A DNA stretch of 64,000 nt from Bradyrhizobium sp. WBOS07 (GCF_024585165.1 NZ_CP029008.1:1798001-1862000); one strand, 5' to 3'; counted from the first letter of the stretch, positions 16,496 to 25,204 are shown. A program made the numbers and translations. The notes: a model not told the origin generated them from the letters alone.

Positions 16496-18286
16496 TCAGC
16501 GCCACTCCATCCATCGTGCTACCCGTGATAGGTTTTCCAAGAATAGATCGAGGTATGCTTCACTGCCCAATGCGAACCCTGCTTTAAGCAGTTGTTGCCT
16601 GGTAGGAGTTGATTTCAGCTCGTGTTCTATTGAGCGTCGCCCCTCGCTTCGCCAGCCGATGCGACCGACAGACATCCTAGCCTTCCTGTCGCCGTTCTCC
16701 AGTTGATCCTTCAGTGCCCTTTCACTGTTCTCTTCAAGGTGGACCAACGCCCCCAGCGCCTCAAAACGATCGAACAGCAGAGCATTGTCTGTGGGGACGC
16801 CCAAAAACGCCGTGCCCCACTCGAAGGATACGTCGAATAGATGGTCGCTGAGTGGTGTTTTTCGGCGGTTGTTGCCTGTCGTGAAACCTTCAACGTTATT
16901 CCAGAGATTGTCGTCTGACCCCCTCCAGTCCCACAGGAAGAGCGAATTCACGAGACGTTTTGGGTCCCGCTCGTCCCTAGGCATCGAGAGAGAAAACAGG
17001 TCATGCAAGGTCTTCCAACGCTCTGCTCTCGCAAGTCCGAGCCCATATGCAGTCATGAGCAGAACGGCCGGATACGTCCTTAGATCAAGCCATATATTCA
17101 GGCCGCTGCCCACCTTGTTCGCCCTGGCAACGACGCCGCGGATCGTATCGGCAATGAGTGCAAGCTCGGCGTCATCCCCCCATCGTCCGAGAACACCAAA
17201 GGCTTTCGCGAGCGGCTCGGTAGTGGCCTCATAGAGTTTAAGGCGTCGGCGGAATTCCTCAACGGACCACACACCCTGCGGAGAGAGCTCCTTCGCGTCG
17301 AGGCGGTCGAAAAGCTTGTTAACTTCCTGTGTGATGACTTCATCGAGTCGAATGCGAAATTCCGGCCTCGCAACGTACCGCTTGATAGAGCCGACGAGGA
17401 TATCAATCGTCAGCGGACTCTGCTTCCGAGTCTCGGCGAGTGTTTTCACCAGCTCGGCCAACTTCAGAAAAAAGCTATCGGCGTCGGCAACCGGAATGGT
17501 CACAGCCTTACGCTGACTGATGATGGGCTCTGCGCCGCTCCCAACTTTCCCCCGTATGCTCCAGAAAGTAGGGTAACGCCTGTTAGGAGCGCGCAACAAT
17601 GCTGCCCGTAGCGCGTCATCCCACTCGCCTGACCAACCGCAAACTATAAGACCGTGCTCATCCAAAATGCGGTCGAGCAGCGCATCGTATTGCGGCGGAT
17701 ACACGCCTAACTCTTCGTCGGTATTCAGGATGCGTGCATCCTTGTAGTCACCATGAAGCTTCAGCACGTAGCACGGGCTATGTGTGAGCGGCTCGGCTCC
17801 TGACAAGCTGTCGACGGAGGTGACGACAGTTGGCTCAACGCCAACTTCTCGCAGTGCATTTTCTAATAGCCGATCGAAATTGGTCGTTAGTATCACTCGG
17901 ACATACCCGTCGCGAACCAGGCCCGCGATTGCATGGTGCGCGGCTGTCGGAAGTTTCTTACCCTCTGCACGATCGTCTTCGTCAGGCTCGATGTACGAAT
18001 GTAAGATGGATCGCCGTTCGGCAGGCGAGGCCGCCAGTCCTGCTAGAATCGCTGAATAATCGGGTTCCGCACCATACGTTTTGCGATACCACGTCGCCCA
18101 ATCGGACTGATTCTTGACGCCTTGCGCGAGCGCGACTCGTCGAACTAGGTCCAAAGTGATTTCCCATCCAGTTGGAATCCCGGCTGCACGAGAGAGACCA
18201 GAGCCGAGAAGCAAAGCATAGACACCCTTGCTCTCGAACATCGAGAATGCGAGCTGAGTAATCGGATCGCTTGATAAAATGCTCAT
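16496..18286 (-). CDS. SIR2-domain protein (likely NAD-consuming defence effector), 596 aa
   Basis: A SIR2-like domain fills about residues 15-260. The nucleotide-binding loop is GSGLSRAAGIPTGW (28-41), then TTNFDRLLE (134-142), LKLHGDYKD (175-183) and ICGWSGEWDDALR. In bacterial defence proteins this fold acts as an NADase that depletes NAD+ on infection. The C-terminal 330 residues are helical and unassigned and could be the sensor. There is no membrane segment. It is the first gene of a minus-strand run with the CoiA-like and DUF4238 genes and ends 39 bases before the next start. Its upstream side abuts the ardC remnant. Confidence 0.85.
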   Translation of the reverse strand: MSILSSDPITQLAFSMFESKGVYALLLGSGLSRAAGIPTGWEITLDLVRRVALAQGVKNQSDWATWYRKTYGAEPDYSAILAGLAASPAERRSILHSYIEPDEDDRAEGKKLPTAAHHAIAGLVRDGYVRVILTTNFDRLLENALREVGVEPTVVTSVDSLSGAEPLTHSPCYVLKLHGDYKDARILNTDEELGVYPPQYDALLDRILDEHGLIVCGWSGEWDDALRAALLRAPNRRYPTFWSIRGKVGSGAEPIISQRKAVTIPVADADSFFLKLAELVKTLAETRKQSPLTIDILVGSIKRYVARPEFRIRLDEVITQEVNKLFDRLDAKELSPQGVWSVEEFRRRLKLYEATTEPLAKAFGVLGRWGDDAELALIADTIRGVVARANKVGSGLNIWLDLRTYPAVLLMTAYGLGLARAERWKTLHDLFSLSMPRDERDPKRLVNSLFLWDWRGSDDNLWNNVEGFTTGNNRRKTPLSDHLFDVSFEWGTAFLGVPTDNALLFDRFEALGALVHLEENSERALKDQLENGDRKARMSVGRIGWRSEGRRSIEHELKSTPTRQQLLKAGFALGSEAYLDLFLENLSRVARWMEWR

Positions 18287-18366
18287 GGCAGGCGCGAATC
18301 ACTAGGAGGGAAGGGTCCGAGCATAGCAAGATTGCGCAGCAATCAATCGCCGCTCGCGCCTGCTCG

Positions 18367-18711
18367 GGCGCGCCGCTTCTCGTCGTCGGGTACGAATCGG
18401 TCGGCGTACACGACGGACGTGCCGCGCTCGCCGTTGCGGACATTGCCGCCGAGCGCGAGCGCCTGGCGGAAGGTGGGCCCGCTCTGGCCCGAAAAGCCGT
18501 GCCGCGGCGCTCCAAAGGATCAGCACGTTGATCCCGGAATAATTCCGCCCGGTCGCGGCGTTTGGCAAGTGGCGCCTTCGCAGCCGCCGTCCTCCAAGGT
18601 TGGACCCAGGCACGCGCCCGGCCTCAAGTTCTGCGATGATATTGTCGGTAAGTTCATCGTATAGCTCGCCCGGTCCTGGCCAGCCCGAGCTTGTCAGGTC
18701 TTTCTGGACAT
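18367..18711 (-). pseudogene. Decayed N-terminal fragment of an ArdC anti-restriction gene
   Basis: Read leftward from ATG 18711, pieces in shifting frames match the intact ArdC at 52747: ELYDELTDNIIAELEAGRVP (intact form NLYNEITDKIIAELEAGRVP), then WVQPW, AAAKAPLA, YSGINVLILW, and in another frame VVYADRFVPDDEKRRA. Single-base losses shift the frame after AGRVP and again later, and an early stop follows the ATG in frame. Similarity ends near residue 115; the zinc-peptidase half is absent. It retains the same upstream leader as the intact copy, so it was once a functional paralogue. Confidence 0.85.
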
Positions 18712-18793
18712 CACCGATCTCCGCGACCGGCGCCGGGGCCCCTCTTTCAGCCCTCAACCCGTCACGGCGAAGCCGGTCCGCACTCTCACTCTG
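18712..18793 (-). promoter_or_regulatory. Leader A copy 1, upstream of the ardC remnant
   Basis: On the minus strand this region carries the AGAGTGAGAGTG motif, then GTGACGGGTT and GGTCGCGGAGA directly before the ATG, in the same order as the leaders of intact ardC and parB. One arm of the hairpin is mutated (GACGGG faces CCGGTC), so the structure seems decayed along with the gene. Confidence 0.6.
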
Positions 18794-18929
18794 AAGGGGG
18801 CGTTGCGGGGGCTCCCCGCAAAAGGGGGCGGCTGAGACGAAGGCCGGCCGCAGGGGATGGCGTTCCCCTCAGAAGCGCAAAGCCGGGTTTCAGCTTCTCA
18901 GGATTGGCATCTTTCCGCCTTTCAGGACA

Positions 18930-19433
18930 TCACTCGTCCGGCGGATACTCACGCGGATCGAGCTCGGAAAAGTCGGTCAGCGTGTCGCATCGGATGCAAT
19001 AGTACATCTGCGAGGCTTCCTGAAAATGCATGCCGCATAGACATCCGCAGAACGGGCAGCATTCGTCGATTTCCAGATCGGCCCATTCCCACACGCCGAG
19101 GTATTCGGGAATGGCGTCGCGATCATAACCGACGATCTGGAAAGCATCGGCGTTCTTGGCGACAAATCCAGCGCGGCCGGCGCGCTTGAGAATGGCCAGG
19201 ATGTCACCCGGCTCGATGTCGAACCATTCTCCACGCACATGGGTCGATCCAAAATGCTTGTGCAGCTCTCGTTCAAGCTGGAAGGCGTCGGTCGCTTCGA
19301 TCCACCCGAGCAGTCGCAGCTCCAAAGGATTCCCCGTGTGGAGGTTGCGCTGGCGCGCCTCGATGTTCTTCGCCACGCCGATCTTGATCGGGGAGCATCC
19401 GTTTTCATCTTCGCCAATGAAATAGACCGGCAC
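18930..19433 (-). CDS. GIY-YIG/T5orf172-like protein with zinc-ribbon tail, 167 aa
   Basis: The first half matches the GIY-YIG-related T5orf172/MUG113 group: VYFIGEDENGCSPIKIGVAK (the YF and KIGVAK strands), then ARQRNLHTGNPLEL, ERELHKHFGSTHVRGEWF. The conserved Arg in ARQRNL and the Glu in RGEWF are present. The second half has a CPFCGCLCG and YYCIRC pattern that could bind zinc. GIY-YIG enzymes cut DNA; the T5orf172 form is common in phages and mobile elements. It is last in a leftward six-gene cluster, 18 bases after the 85-aa gene. Confidence 0.8.
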   Translation of the reverse strand: MPVYFIGEDENGCSPIKIGVAKNIEARQRNLHTGNPLELRLLGWIEATDAFQLERELHKHFGSTHVRGEWFDIEPGDILAILKRAGRAGFVAKNADAFQIVGYDRDAIPEYLGVWEWADLEIDECCPFCGCLCGMHFQEASQMYYCIRCDTLTDFSELDPREYPPDE

Positions 19434-19451
19434 GTCGCGCTCCCCGCAGCG

Positions 19452-19709
19452 TCAACGGAGCCGGTCGAGCAGGGCCTCGACCATTTCCTGATTTGAGTAC
19501 GCGATGATGTCGAGCGGCCGGCCCTCCTGCCTCATCAGCGTGATCAAAAGGCAGGCCGTGAAGGGCCAGAAGGACGAGCCGGGCGGCAGATTGTAGCCTC
19601 CGATCATCGCCGTCAGCCGCTCGGCGATCGGTGGATACTGCCGATTGCCCCAATGCGCGTGGGTCGGCGTCATCGCATGGATGATCACGGCGGCGAGCGC
19701 TATTCCCAT
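19452..19709 (-). CDS. Small hypothetical protein, 85 aa
   Basis: I do not recognise a domain. The N terminus is hydrophobic (MGIALAAVIIHAMTP) and a second hydrophobic stretch occurs at FWPFTACLLITLM, so it may be membrane-associated. It overlaps the end of the Lit-like peptidase gene by 10 bases and is followed by the GIY-YIG gene after 18 bases, so it is embedded in the leftward operon and probably real. Confidence 0.55.
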   Translation of the reverse strand: MGIALAAVIIHAMTPTHAHWGNRQYPPIAERLTAMIGGYNLPPGSSFWPFTACLLITLMRQEGRPLDIIAYSNQEMVEALLDRLR

Positions 19710-20374
19710 CGCGCGCTTCTGCTGGACTTGAGCGTAGTTGTCCTATGCTCCTTCGCATAGGCGGCGAGGCCGCTGGTCATGAACTCGCGGGCCCAGTTAT
19801 CGCAGCCGATTTCCTCCTCGGGCAGTGTCGACGGTGCGCTCTTGTCGGCGCAATACATGACGTGCCGGAATTCGTGCAGCAGCGCGAAGGCCAGGGCAAA
19901 CGCGACGAGGTCGAACATCGTCTTGTGCTGGACATCTCCCAAGCTGTCGCGGTCAGCGGTCGGCTCGGGGATGTCCGCAGGCCAGGAAATCTGTGCGGTC
20001 TGTTCGGCCGCGATGAGCGATTGAGCGGTGCTGACGCGCTGCTTGTAATCGAATTCGTATTGCCCCCGTTCGGCATCGATCTTGAGGGCCTGATCAAGCG
20101 GCATTCCGGTCCATGTCGCCACCAGCAGGGCCGGCGAATACACCTCGATGGCACGCCATGCGCTGAAGCCGAGCAGCCAGAAAAAGTCGATCGTCTTGGT
20201 GTCGAACTGGATGCGCTTGTCATCGGCCTTCATCGTCACGCCCTTGGTGCTCGGCGCGACTTCCACACCATGACCATACTGGCTCCATAGGCCGCTGATC
20301 TCGTCGGCGCGCTCGGGTACAGCCCCGCGCAGGAGATGGAGGACGATGGTCCGGTCGGATGGTTCCGTTTCCAT
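19700..20374 (-). CDS. Putative zinc metallopeptidase, Lit/peptidase U49-like, 224 aa
   Basis: A HExxH zinc motif is seen in FALLHEFRHVMYCADK, followed 14-20 residues later by an acidic segment LPEEEIGCDNWAREFM that can supply the third ligand. This spacing and the CDxWA-type helix resemble the phage-exclusion peptidase Lit (family U49), which cleaves elongation factor Tu during T4 infection. Whether EF-Tu is the target here is unknown. The ATG at 20374 is chosen: AGGAG lies 12 bases upstream, and the longer open frame runs into the preceding gene. It is fourth in the leftward cluster. Another HExxH family cannot be excluded. Confidence 0.65.
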   Translation of the reverse strand: METEPSDRTIVLHLLRGAVPERADEISGLWSQYGHGVEVAPSTKGVTMKADDKRIQFDTKTIDFFWLLGFSAWRAIEVYSPALLVATWTGMPLDQALKIDAERGQYEFDYKQRVSTAQSLIAAEQTAQISWPADIPEPTADRDSLGDVQHKTMFDLVAFALAFALLHEFRHVMYCADKSAPSTLPEEEIGCDNWAREFMTSGLAAYAKEHRTTTLKSSRSARWE

Positions 20375-20429
20375 GTTCAACGATGCTCCTTTGATGGGCG
20401 AGGACGGCGACGCATGCATGGCGGGCAGA

Positions 20430-21824
20430 TCATGGCCGCTCGCTTTCGCCTTGCGCGCCGGCCATGCGCAGATGAGTGATCGATGAAATGACCGAGTTCG
20501 CCCACATGGTGTTGCACTCGACGTCGCCGCCGCGCTCGAACCAATGGGTCGCGCCGGGTATGAGATCGAAGGGAATGGGGTGCGTCGCCTGTGGGTTGTG
20601 AAAGACCTCCAGTTCCTGACACCAGGCTTCGCCCCAAGGCCAGAGCGCTTGGTATTCGGCGCTGTCGACCGACAGATCGAAATCAATGGGCTCCAGCGCG
20701 CCCGGCGTTCGGTCGAAGAGAATGCCGCGGCGGGTCATCGTGAGGCCCGGCGGCCGCCATCCAGCGAGAAAGCCCATGCGGTTGAATTTGGCGAGCGTCG
20801 CCGCGTTGCTGAAGATGACGGCAGAGAGGTGAGCGAAGTCGGGATCGCGGAATAGCCCGGCCGGAATGCCGTGCCTGCCCGTAAGATTGTTGATCGGCGT
20901 GCCGATCGCACGTCGCCCGGCGCCTTCGCCTTCGACATCTGCCCGCAGGCCGTAGAGATAGGTCGGCAAAGCCTCGCGGCTCCAAACCATCGAGCCGGAT
21001 TCATAGAAGTCAGCGATCGCCAGAGCGAAGGGTATCCCCTTTACATGATCCAGCTCATGATAGTTGCGCTGAAGCTTGCCGCGCAGCGTCTTGGCGAAGC
21101 GCTCAGCTGGCGCGCCGGTTAAGCGTTCATTTCGATCGACCGGAGCATGCACCCAGTCCCCGATCCCGCCGGAGCGGGGCGTCTCGGAATTCGCGGTCAC
21201 GGCTTCGATCCAGCAGGCGGCGCCATCGTTCTCGATCAGGAAGTCCGGTGAGACATGCTTCTGCCGGACGATCAGGCCTTGCTCGCGGAAGCAGGCAAGA
21301 AGATAGAGTTCGAAGAGGCGGGACGCGAAATTGCTGGTCTGCAGATCGGGGACGAAATTGGCATCCGGATTGGGAAGCGCGAGGTAGCATTCGCCGACCG
21401 CCATCAGCGCCGGGAAATGGCTGATCGTGCTCGTCAGCAGGTCGAACTCCGGCGATGTGCCTCGCGATCCGGTCTTCAGCAGAAGCGGCCGTCGCCGTGC
21501 GCCCGGCGGCAATGGCTCGGGCGGCTCGCCAGCGCGCATGCTGATGGTGAGCTGATCCAGCGCGGCTTCGGGAGTGGGATAGGGGCCGCCTTCATCGACG
21601 CGGACCCAGCGATGATCGACACGCCTGCGCAAGGCCAGGGCGGTGAAGGTCCCGCGCTCCGGATCGAGGAGGATGCAGCCGCTCGCGCTGCCGTGTCCGG
21701 CTTGATAGCTCCCGAAGATCTGCGCGGGATCAAAATTGGGCCCACGTTCGAGCGACAGCGCATAGAGCTCAAACTGCCGCTGGCTGATCGGCGTGATCAG
21801 TCGCTGCTCATCGCCGACGGCCAT
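20430..21824 (-). CDS. PD-(D/E)xK-like protein with ExA core, 464 aa
   Basis: The central part has a nuclease-fold-like pattern: RLFELYLLACFREQGLIV, then SPDFLIENDGAACWIEAVT. The Asp and Glu fall where a PD-(D/E)xK nuclease has them, but the usual Lys two residues after Glu is replaced by Val in IEAV. The same layout occurs in the next upstream gene product. The rest is unassigned. ATG 21824 is preferred over a GTG at 21863 because GAGG lies about 7 bases upstream. It is third in the leftward cluster; the gene before it ends about 50 bases away. Confidence 0.6.
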   Translation of the reverse strand: MAVGDEQRLITPISQRQFELYALSLERGPNFDPAQIFGSYQAGHGSASGCILLDPERGTFTALALRRRVDHRWVRVDEGGPYPTPEAALDQLTISMRAGEPPEPLPPGARRRPLLLKTGSRGTSPEFDLLTSTISHFPALMAVGECYLALPNPDANFVPDLQTSNFASRLFELYLLACFREQGLIVRQKHVSPDFLIENDGAACWIEAVTANSETPRSGGIGDWVHAPVDRNERLTGAPAERFAKTLRGKLQRNYHELDHVKGIPFALAIADFYESGSMVWSREALPTYLYGLRADVEGEGAGRRAIGTPINNLTGRHGIPAGLFRDPDFAHLSAVIFSNAATLAKFNRMGFLAGWRPPGLTMTRRGILFDRTPGALEPIDFDLSVDSAEYQALWPWGEAWCQELEVFHNPQATHPIPFDLIPGATHWFERGGDVECNTMWANSVISSITHLRMAGAQGESERP

Positions 21825-21875
21825 GATCAACCTCACGGAACGGAAGGCGCCAGACGCGGGCACTCGGGCGCATCG

Positions 21876-22802
21876 TCATGATGCCTCCGCTGCGGCTTGC
21901 GCCAGAATGTCGTTGGCCTCCCACTCGTCGCCGCGCGGCGTGATGACGAACTCGCGATCCCAGACGCCCCAGCTTGTCGCCAGCGGAACCTGCGCCAAGG
22001 GGTTGTGGACATAGGTCAGCGGGCGGCTTCGACGCGAGAGGTTGCCGAGGCCAACGCGCGACCAGATCACACCTGAGATGTCAGCGAAACGCTCGTCGAG
22101 AAACGCCGTGCGCGGGATCGGATTGCGTTCGCGGTCGATGAAGGGGGCCGGGTGAAATCCTTCGTCAACGACGTTGCCGGTCTCGCGATCGATGGTGATG
22201 TAGGCATCTCCGATCGGAAATAACGTGGTCATGATCAGCGGCAACGGCTGGTCGGCGACATAGACGCCGAAGCGGCTCGCACTGATCGCGATGATCCTCG
22301 TGTCTTCCGGGCCGATCACACCCTGTTCGAGATAGCGCGCGATCCTCTGCGCCTTGGTCCAGAACGCCCCGGACGTGCGCAACTGCGCCTGACGGATCGG
22401 TGCGGCGAAGAGGCCGCCGCCCTCGTTGAGGGGGACCGGACGCACGATCTGGTCAGGACCCGGTGCGCCTTCATCTGGGGTAATGGCCTCGATCCAGATT
22501 CGGCGGCCATCTTCCAGGACGCAGAGGTCCGGCTGACCGCCTTCGCGCTGGCGCTCGACGACGGGAAGCAGGGTGCGGCCCGCCTCGAGCAGCGTGCAGC
22601 CCAGATACATCTCCCAAAATCGGCCATCGACATCGCGTGCGAAACCCTGCCGAAAGTCGGGGTCGGCATAAGGCTCGTAACGCCCCCACATCTCTTGCAG
22701 CATGGCGTGAAGCTGCTGCTCGATCGGAAGCTCGGCGGCTTTCAGGTTTTCAAACCCGCGATCGAGATTGGCGCCGTCGACATCGAATAGATCAGTCATC
22801 AT
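21876..22802 (-). CDS. PD-(D/E)xK-like protein with ExA core, 308 aa
   Basis: The first half carries the same arrangement as the 464-aa neighbour: FWEMYLGCTLLEAGRTLLPV, then QPDLCVLEDGRRIWIEAIT. Asp and Glu are spaced as in restriction-type nucleases, with Ile in place of the catalytic Lys. An N-terminal helix (EQQLHAMLQEMWGRYEPY) precedes it. The two paralogues probably form a pair that binds or cuts nucleic acid, or are catalytically altered scaffolds. It starts 9 bases after the 184-aa gene and is followed closely by the 464-aa gene. Confidence 0.6.
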   Translation of the reverse strand: MMTDLFDVDGANLDRGFENLKAAELPIEQQLHAMLQEMWGRYEPYADPDFRQGFARDVDGRFWEMYLGCTLLEAGRTLLPVVERQREGGQPDLCVLEDGRRIWIEAITPDEGAPGPDQIVRPVPLNEGGGLFAAPIRQAQLRTSGAFWTKAQRIARYLEQGVIGPEDTRIIAISASRFGVYVADQPLPLIMTTLFPIGDAYITIDRETGNVVDEGFHPAPFIDRERNPIPRTAFLDERFADISGVIWSRVGLGNLSRRSRPLTYVHNPLAQVPLATSWGVWDREFVITPRGDEWEANDILAQAAAEAS

Positions 22803-22811
22803 CTGCTCGTC

Positions 22812-23366
22812 TCATGCCCGGCGCAGCATCCGCTCGATGCGAACACGGTGGAAGCCGTGCGAATGGACCTGCTGACGAAGCTGCTTGATGTCGTTGACGC
22901 CGAACGCCACCGCCGCTTTTAGCGGGCTGGCGAAGGTAGCGTAGAAGGTCCAGCGCGCGCCGTTCGGCAGCGTCGGATTTTGCCGGCGATCGGTGATAAC
23001 GACGTCGCGCGGATCACTGCTGTTGCGGAAGGCGTGAAAGGTGAACCAGTCAGGCCGGCGATAGCGTGCCGCCTTGCTGAAGGGCACCGACTGAACTTTC
23101 ACATCGGTCTGGTCGAGCACCCAATCTCGCTGCTCCAGGATCTGCCGCACCATATGGCCGACCATCTGCTTCACGCGGTCGGCCAAGACCTCCTCGCGGA
23201 ATTCCGCCAGGAGCTGCTCCTCGATGCCTTCGACCGCGGGCTTGCCGAGTTCGGACGCGGTCTCCAGGCGGGCGACGTTTTCGGGCCGCGTGAGAAAGGC
23301 CCAGATGCGCTGGCCAAGTTCGGAGGCGTAGAGCGACGCAAATTTTTCGGGGCTATAGGTAAACAT
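22812..23366 (-). CDS. Hypothetical protein, first gene of leftward cluster, 184 aa
   Basis: No domain is recognised. The protein is helical in its first half (charged helices around EQLLAEFREEVLADRVKQMV) and beta-rich in its second half (WTFYATFASPLKAAVAFG). The C terminus is basic (HGFHRVRIERMLRRA). The start at ATG 23366 has a strong AAGGAAGG ribosome binding site. It heads the leftward cluster and is divergent from the nuclease-TIR-HEPN operon with only 93 bases between starts, so the two sets may be co-regulated. Confidence 0.65.
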   Translation of the reverse strand: MFTYSPEKFASLYASELGQRIWAFLTRPENVARLETASELGKPAVEGIEEQLLAEFREEVLADRVKQMVGHMVRQILEQRDWVLDQTDVKVQSVPFSKAARYRRPDWFTFHAFRNSSDPRDVVITDRRQNPTLPNGARWTFYATFASPLKAAVAFGVNDIKQLRQQVHSHGFHRVRIERMLRRA

Positions 23367-23459
23367 GACAGGCCTTCCTTTACCGGGCAAATATGGCCGG
23401 TTATAAGCTCCTGTCAATGGTGCGCGCTGCGCGTCCGCAGATATCGCGGGGAGGCTGGA
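23367..23459. promoter_or_regulatory. Divergent promoter region of the nuclease/TIR locus
   Basis: The 93 bases between two divergent starts contain a possible rightward promoter, TTTACC (23379-23384) with 17-base spacing to TATAAG (23402-23407). A TGACAGG (23366-23372) / CCTGTCA (23410-23416) inverted repeat flanks it, which could be an operator. The leftward promoter is not clear. Confidence 0.35.
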
Positions 23460-24095
23460 TTGGATTTCGAGGATCTCGTGACGGCGCTCGAGCCGCCGCC
23501 GAACCGCGCCGGAAAATCGGACGGCGCCCACGAACATCATCTGTATGAGGGCGCGGTGATGGTCGCCTACGCGATGCACTTGCTCCGCACGCAGGGCGCA
23601 CGGGACGTCCGTGTCCATCCCGACGGCGAGCACGGAAAGCAGTTCGATTTCGCGGGCTGGCTGGGGCGGCGAGCGTTCACCAAGGTCTCCGGCGTCGGTA
23701 GCACCGCCTATGGCGGAGTCTATCGAAATCCGGCGGGCCAGACGATCACCGTCAACCCGAAGTCCGGGCTCGGTGATGTCGTCGCGAATATCGGCGACCA
23801 CGTCATCTCGGCCGAATGCAAGGGCGGCATTATCAACGCGCGGCATCCAGGCCAGTTGTCGCGGCTCTACCGGGGTCTTTGCGAGACCGTAGGCCTGCTG
23901 ATGGCCACGCCATCGCAGGGGCGTCAGGTGGCCGTGGTTCCGCTGACGGACGGCACCTTGCGCCTGGCCGAGCGGCTCGCGCCGCGGTGCGCCTTGGCCG
24001 GCATCGAGATCGCGCTCGTCGGCAGCCGCGGCGAGGTTTTGGAAGTGAAAGCTAGAGAGGCGGCCAAGCAGGCGGCGGAAAGGAACGACACGTGA
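23460..24095 (+). CDS. Restriction-endonuclease-like protein, 211 aa
   Basis: A PD-(D/E)xK-type core is seen: SGLGDVVANIGDHVISAECK, with the Asp of GLGD or GDH and the Glu and Lys of ECKGG in the expected order. The next helix, HPGQLSRLYRGLCETVGLL, would support the active site. The start is a TTG at 23460 with GGGGAGG about 6 bases upstream; no in-frame ATG lies near. The last codons overlap the TIR gene start by four bases (GTGA). It is the first gene of a rightward three-gene operon. Confidence 0.7.
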   Translation: MDFEDLVTALEPPPNRAGKSDGAHEHHLYEGAVMVAYAMHLLRTQGARDVRVHPDGEHGKQFDFAGWLGRRAFTKVSGVGSTAYGGVYRNPAGQTITVNPKSGLGDVVANIGDHVISAECKGGIINARHPGQLSRLYRGLCETVGLLMATPSQGRQVAVVPLTDGTLRLAERLAPRCALAGIEIALVGSRGEVLEVKAREAAKQAAERNDT

Positions 24096-25204
24096 AACGG
24101 GTGCTGACTGTCGGGCTGACTTACACCGGCGACAAGATCGATGGCGTGGAGATCGAAAATCTCGGGCTCTGCCAGCCCGATGTCGATCGAGAGCGGGCGG
24201 CCTATCCGCTCTACGAATACGACACGATCATCATCAATCCGGAGAGCTACACGCATTTTCTGTTCGGTAAGGCCGGAGAGTTTTCGAACGAACTTTACGA
24301 GCTGGGCAAGCTGAAGGGGCAGAATGACCGCTACGACCTCGACTCCGCCTTCGATGGCGAGGACCGACGCAAGGAGATGGAGGCCGCGATTGCGGGTGGC
24401 GCGACGGTCGTTTGGTGCCTGTCCGAGCCGAAGCGGGTGAACTTCTTCGGCTATCGCGAAACCCATCTTGGATATGTGGCGCCGAAAGTGGCGAGTTTCG
24501 TAAAGCGTTCGGAGCTTCTCATTAAGAAGGGGCGCAGGATGGGGCCGGTCGATCTCGACAGCCCCTTCGCGCGCTATTTCGAGGTTCTGTCGCGGACCGG
24601 CGGCTGGACGCTGTGCCTATCCGATCCCGGCGAAGGCTATGGGTCGATCGCCGCGACGCCGGAGGGCTACAGCCTCGGCGGTCAGCTGATGCTCGGCACC
24701 CCGACGGGCTGGCTGCTGACGCCGCCGACGTCGCAGGAAGCCCAGAACCAGCTCGTTCGCGACAGCCTCGCGTTGGAGAAGGCCGATCCGGCGCATGAGA
24801 AGTATCACGGCATCTTCCTGAGCCATACTGGCGTCGACAAACCCTTCGTGCGCCAGCTTCGCAAGGATCTGCTCGCTCATGGCGTAGAGCATGTGTGGCT
24901 GGACGAGGCCGAAATCGACATCGGGGACTCGCTGATCGCCAAGATCGAAGAGGGGATGAAGCTCAGCCGCTACATCGCCGTCGTCCTGTCGAAAAAGTCG
25001 ATCGGCGCTCCTTGGGTGAAGAAGGAGCTCGACGTGGCGATGAACCGCGAGATCGCGAGCGGCGAGGTGGTCGTGCTGCCGCTGCTCTACGAGGAATGTG
25101 AGCTGCCAGAGTTCTTGAAAGGCAAGCTCTACGCCGATTTCTCCAAGCCCGAGGAGTACGAGGCGGTCCTCGGCAAGCTTTTGCGGCGGCTCCGGATCTC
25201 CTGA
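24092..25204 (+). CDS. TIR-domain protein with unassigned N terminus, 370 aa
   Basis: The C-terminal 130 residues are a TIR domain (about 238-365). Motifs: GIFLSHTGVDKPFVRQL, VWLDEAEIDIGDSLIAKI, the catalytic-Glu region KIEEGM (Glu near 286), and VVLSKKSIGAPWVKKEL. Bacterial TIR domains of this kind hydrolyse NAD+ or make signalling nucleotides. The N-terminal 235 residues (VLTVGLTYTGDKIDGVEIEN, FFGYRETHLGYV) are unassigned and may sense infection. The GTG start is coupled to the upstream nuclease gene (GTGA overlap), and the stop overlaps the next ATG by one base, so all three are one translational unit. Confidence 0.87.
   Translation: MKRVLTVGLTYTGDKIDGVEIENLGLCQPDVDRERAAYPLYEYDTIIINPESYTHFLFGKAGEFSNELYELGKLKGQNDRYDLDSAFDGEDRRKEMEAAIAGGATVVWCLSEPKRVNFFGYRETHLGYVAPKVASFVKRSELLIKKGRRMGPVDLDSPFARYFEVLSRTGGWTLCLSDPGEGYGSIAATPEGYSLGGQLMLGTPTGWLLTPPTSQEAQNQLVRDSLALEKADPAHEKYHGIFLSHTGVDKPFVRQLRKDLLAHGVEHVWLDEAEIDIGDSLIAKIEEGMKLSRYIAVVLSKKSIGAPWVKKELDVAMNREIASGEVVVLPLLYEECELPEFLKGKLYADFSKPEEYEAVLGKLLRRLRIS

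Noticed and set aside
22980..23459. N-terminal extension of the nuclease frame
   Set aside because: It would overlap the divergent 184-aa gene completely; the TTG at 23460 has a strong ribosome binding site and starts the recognisable protein.
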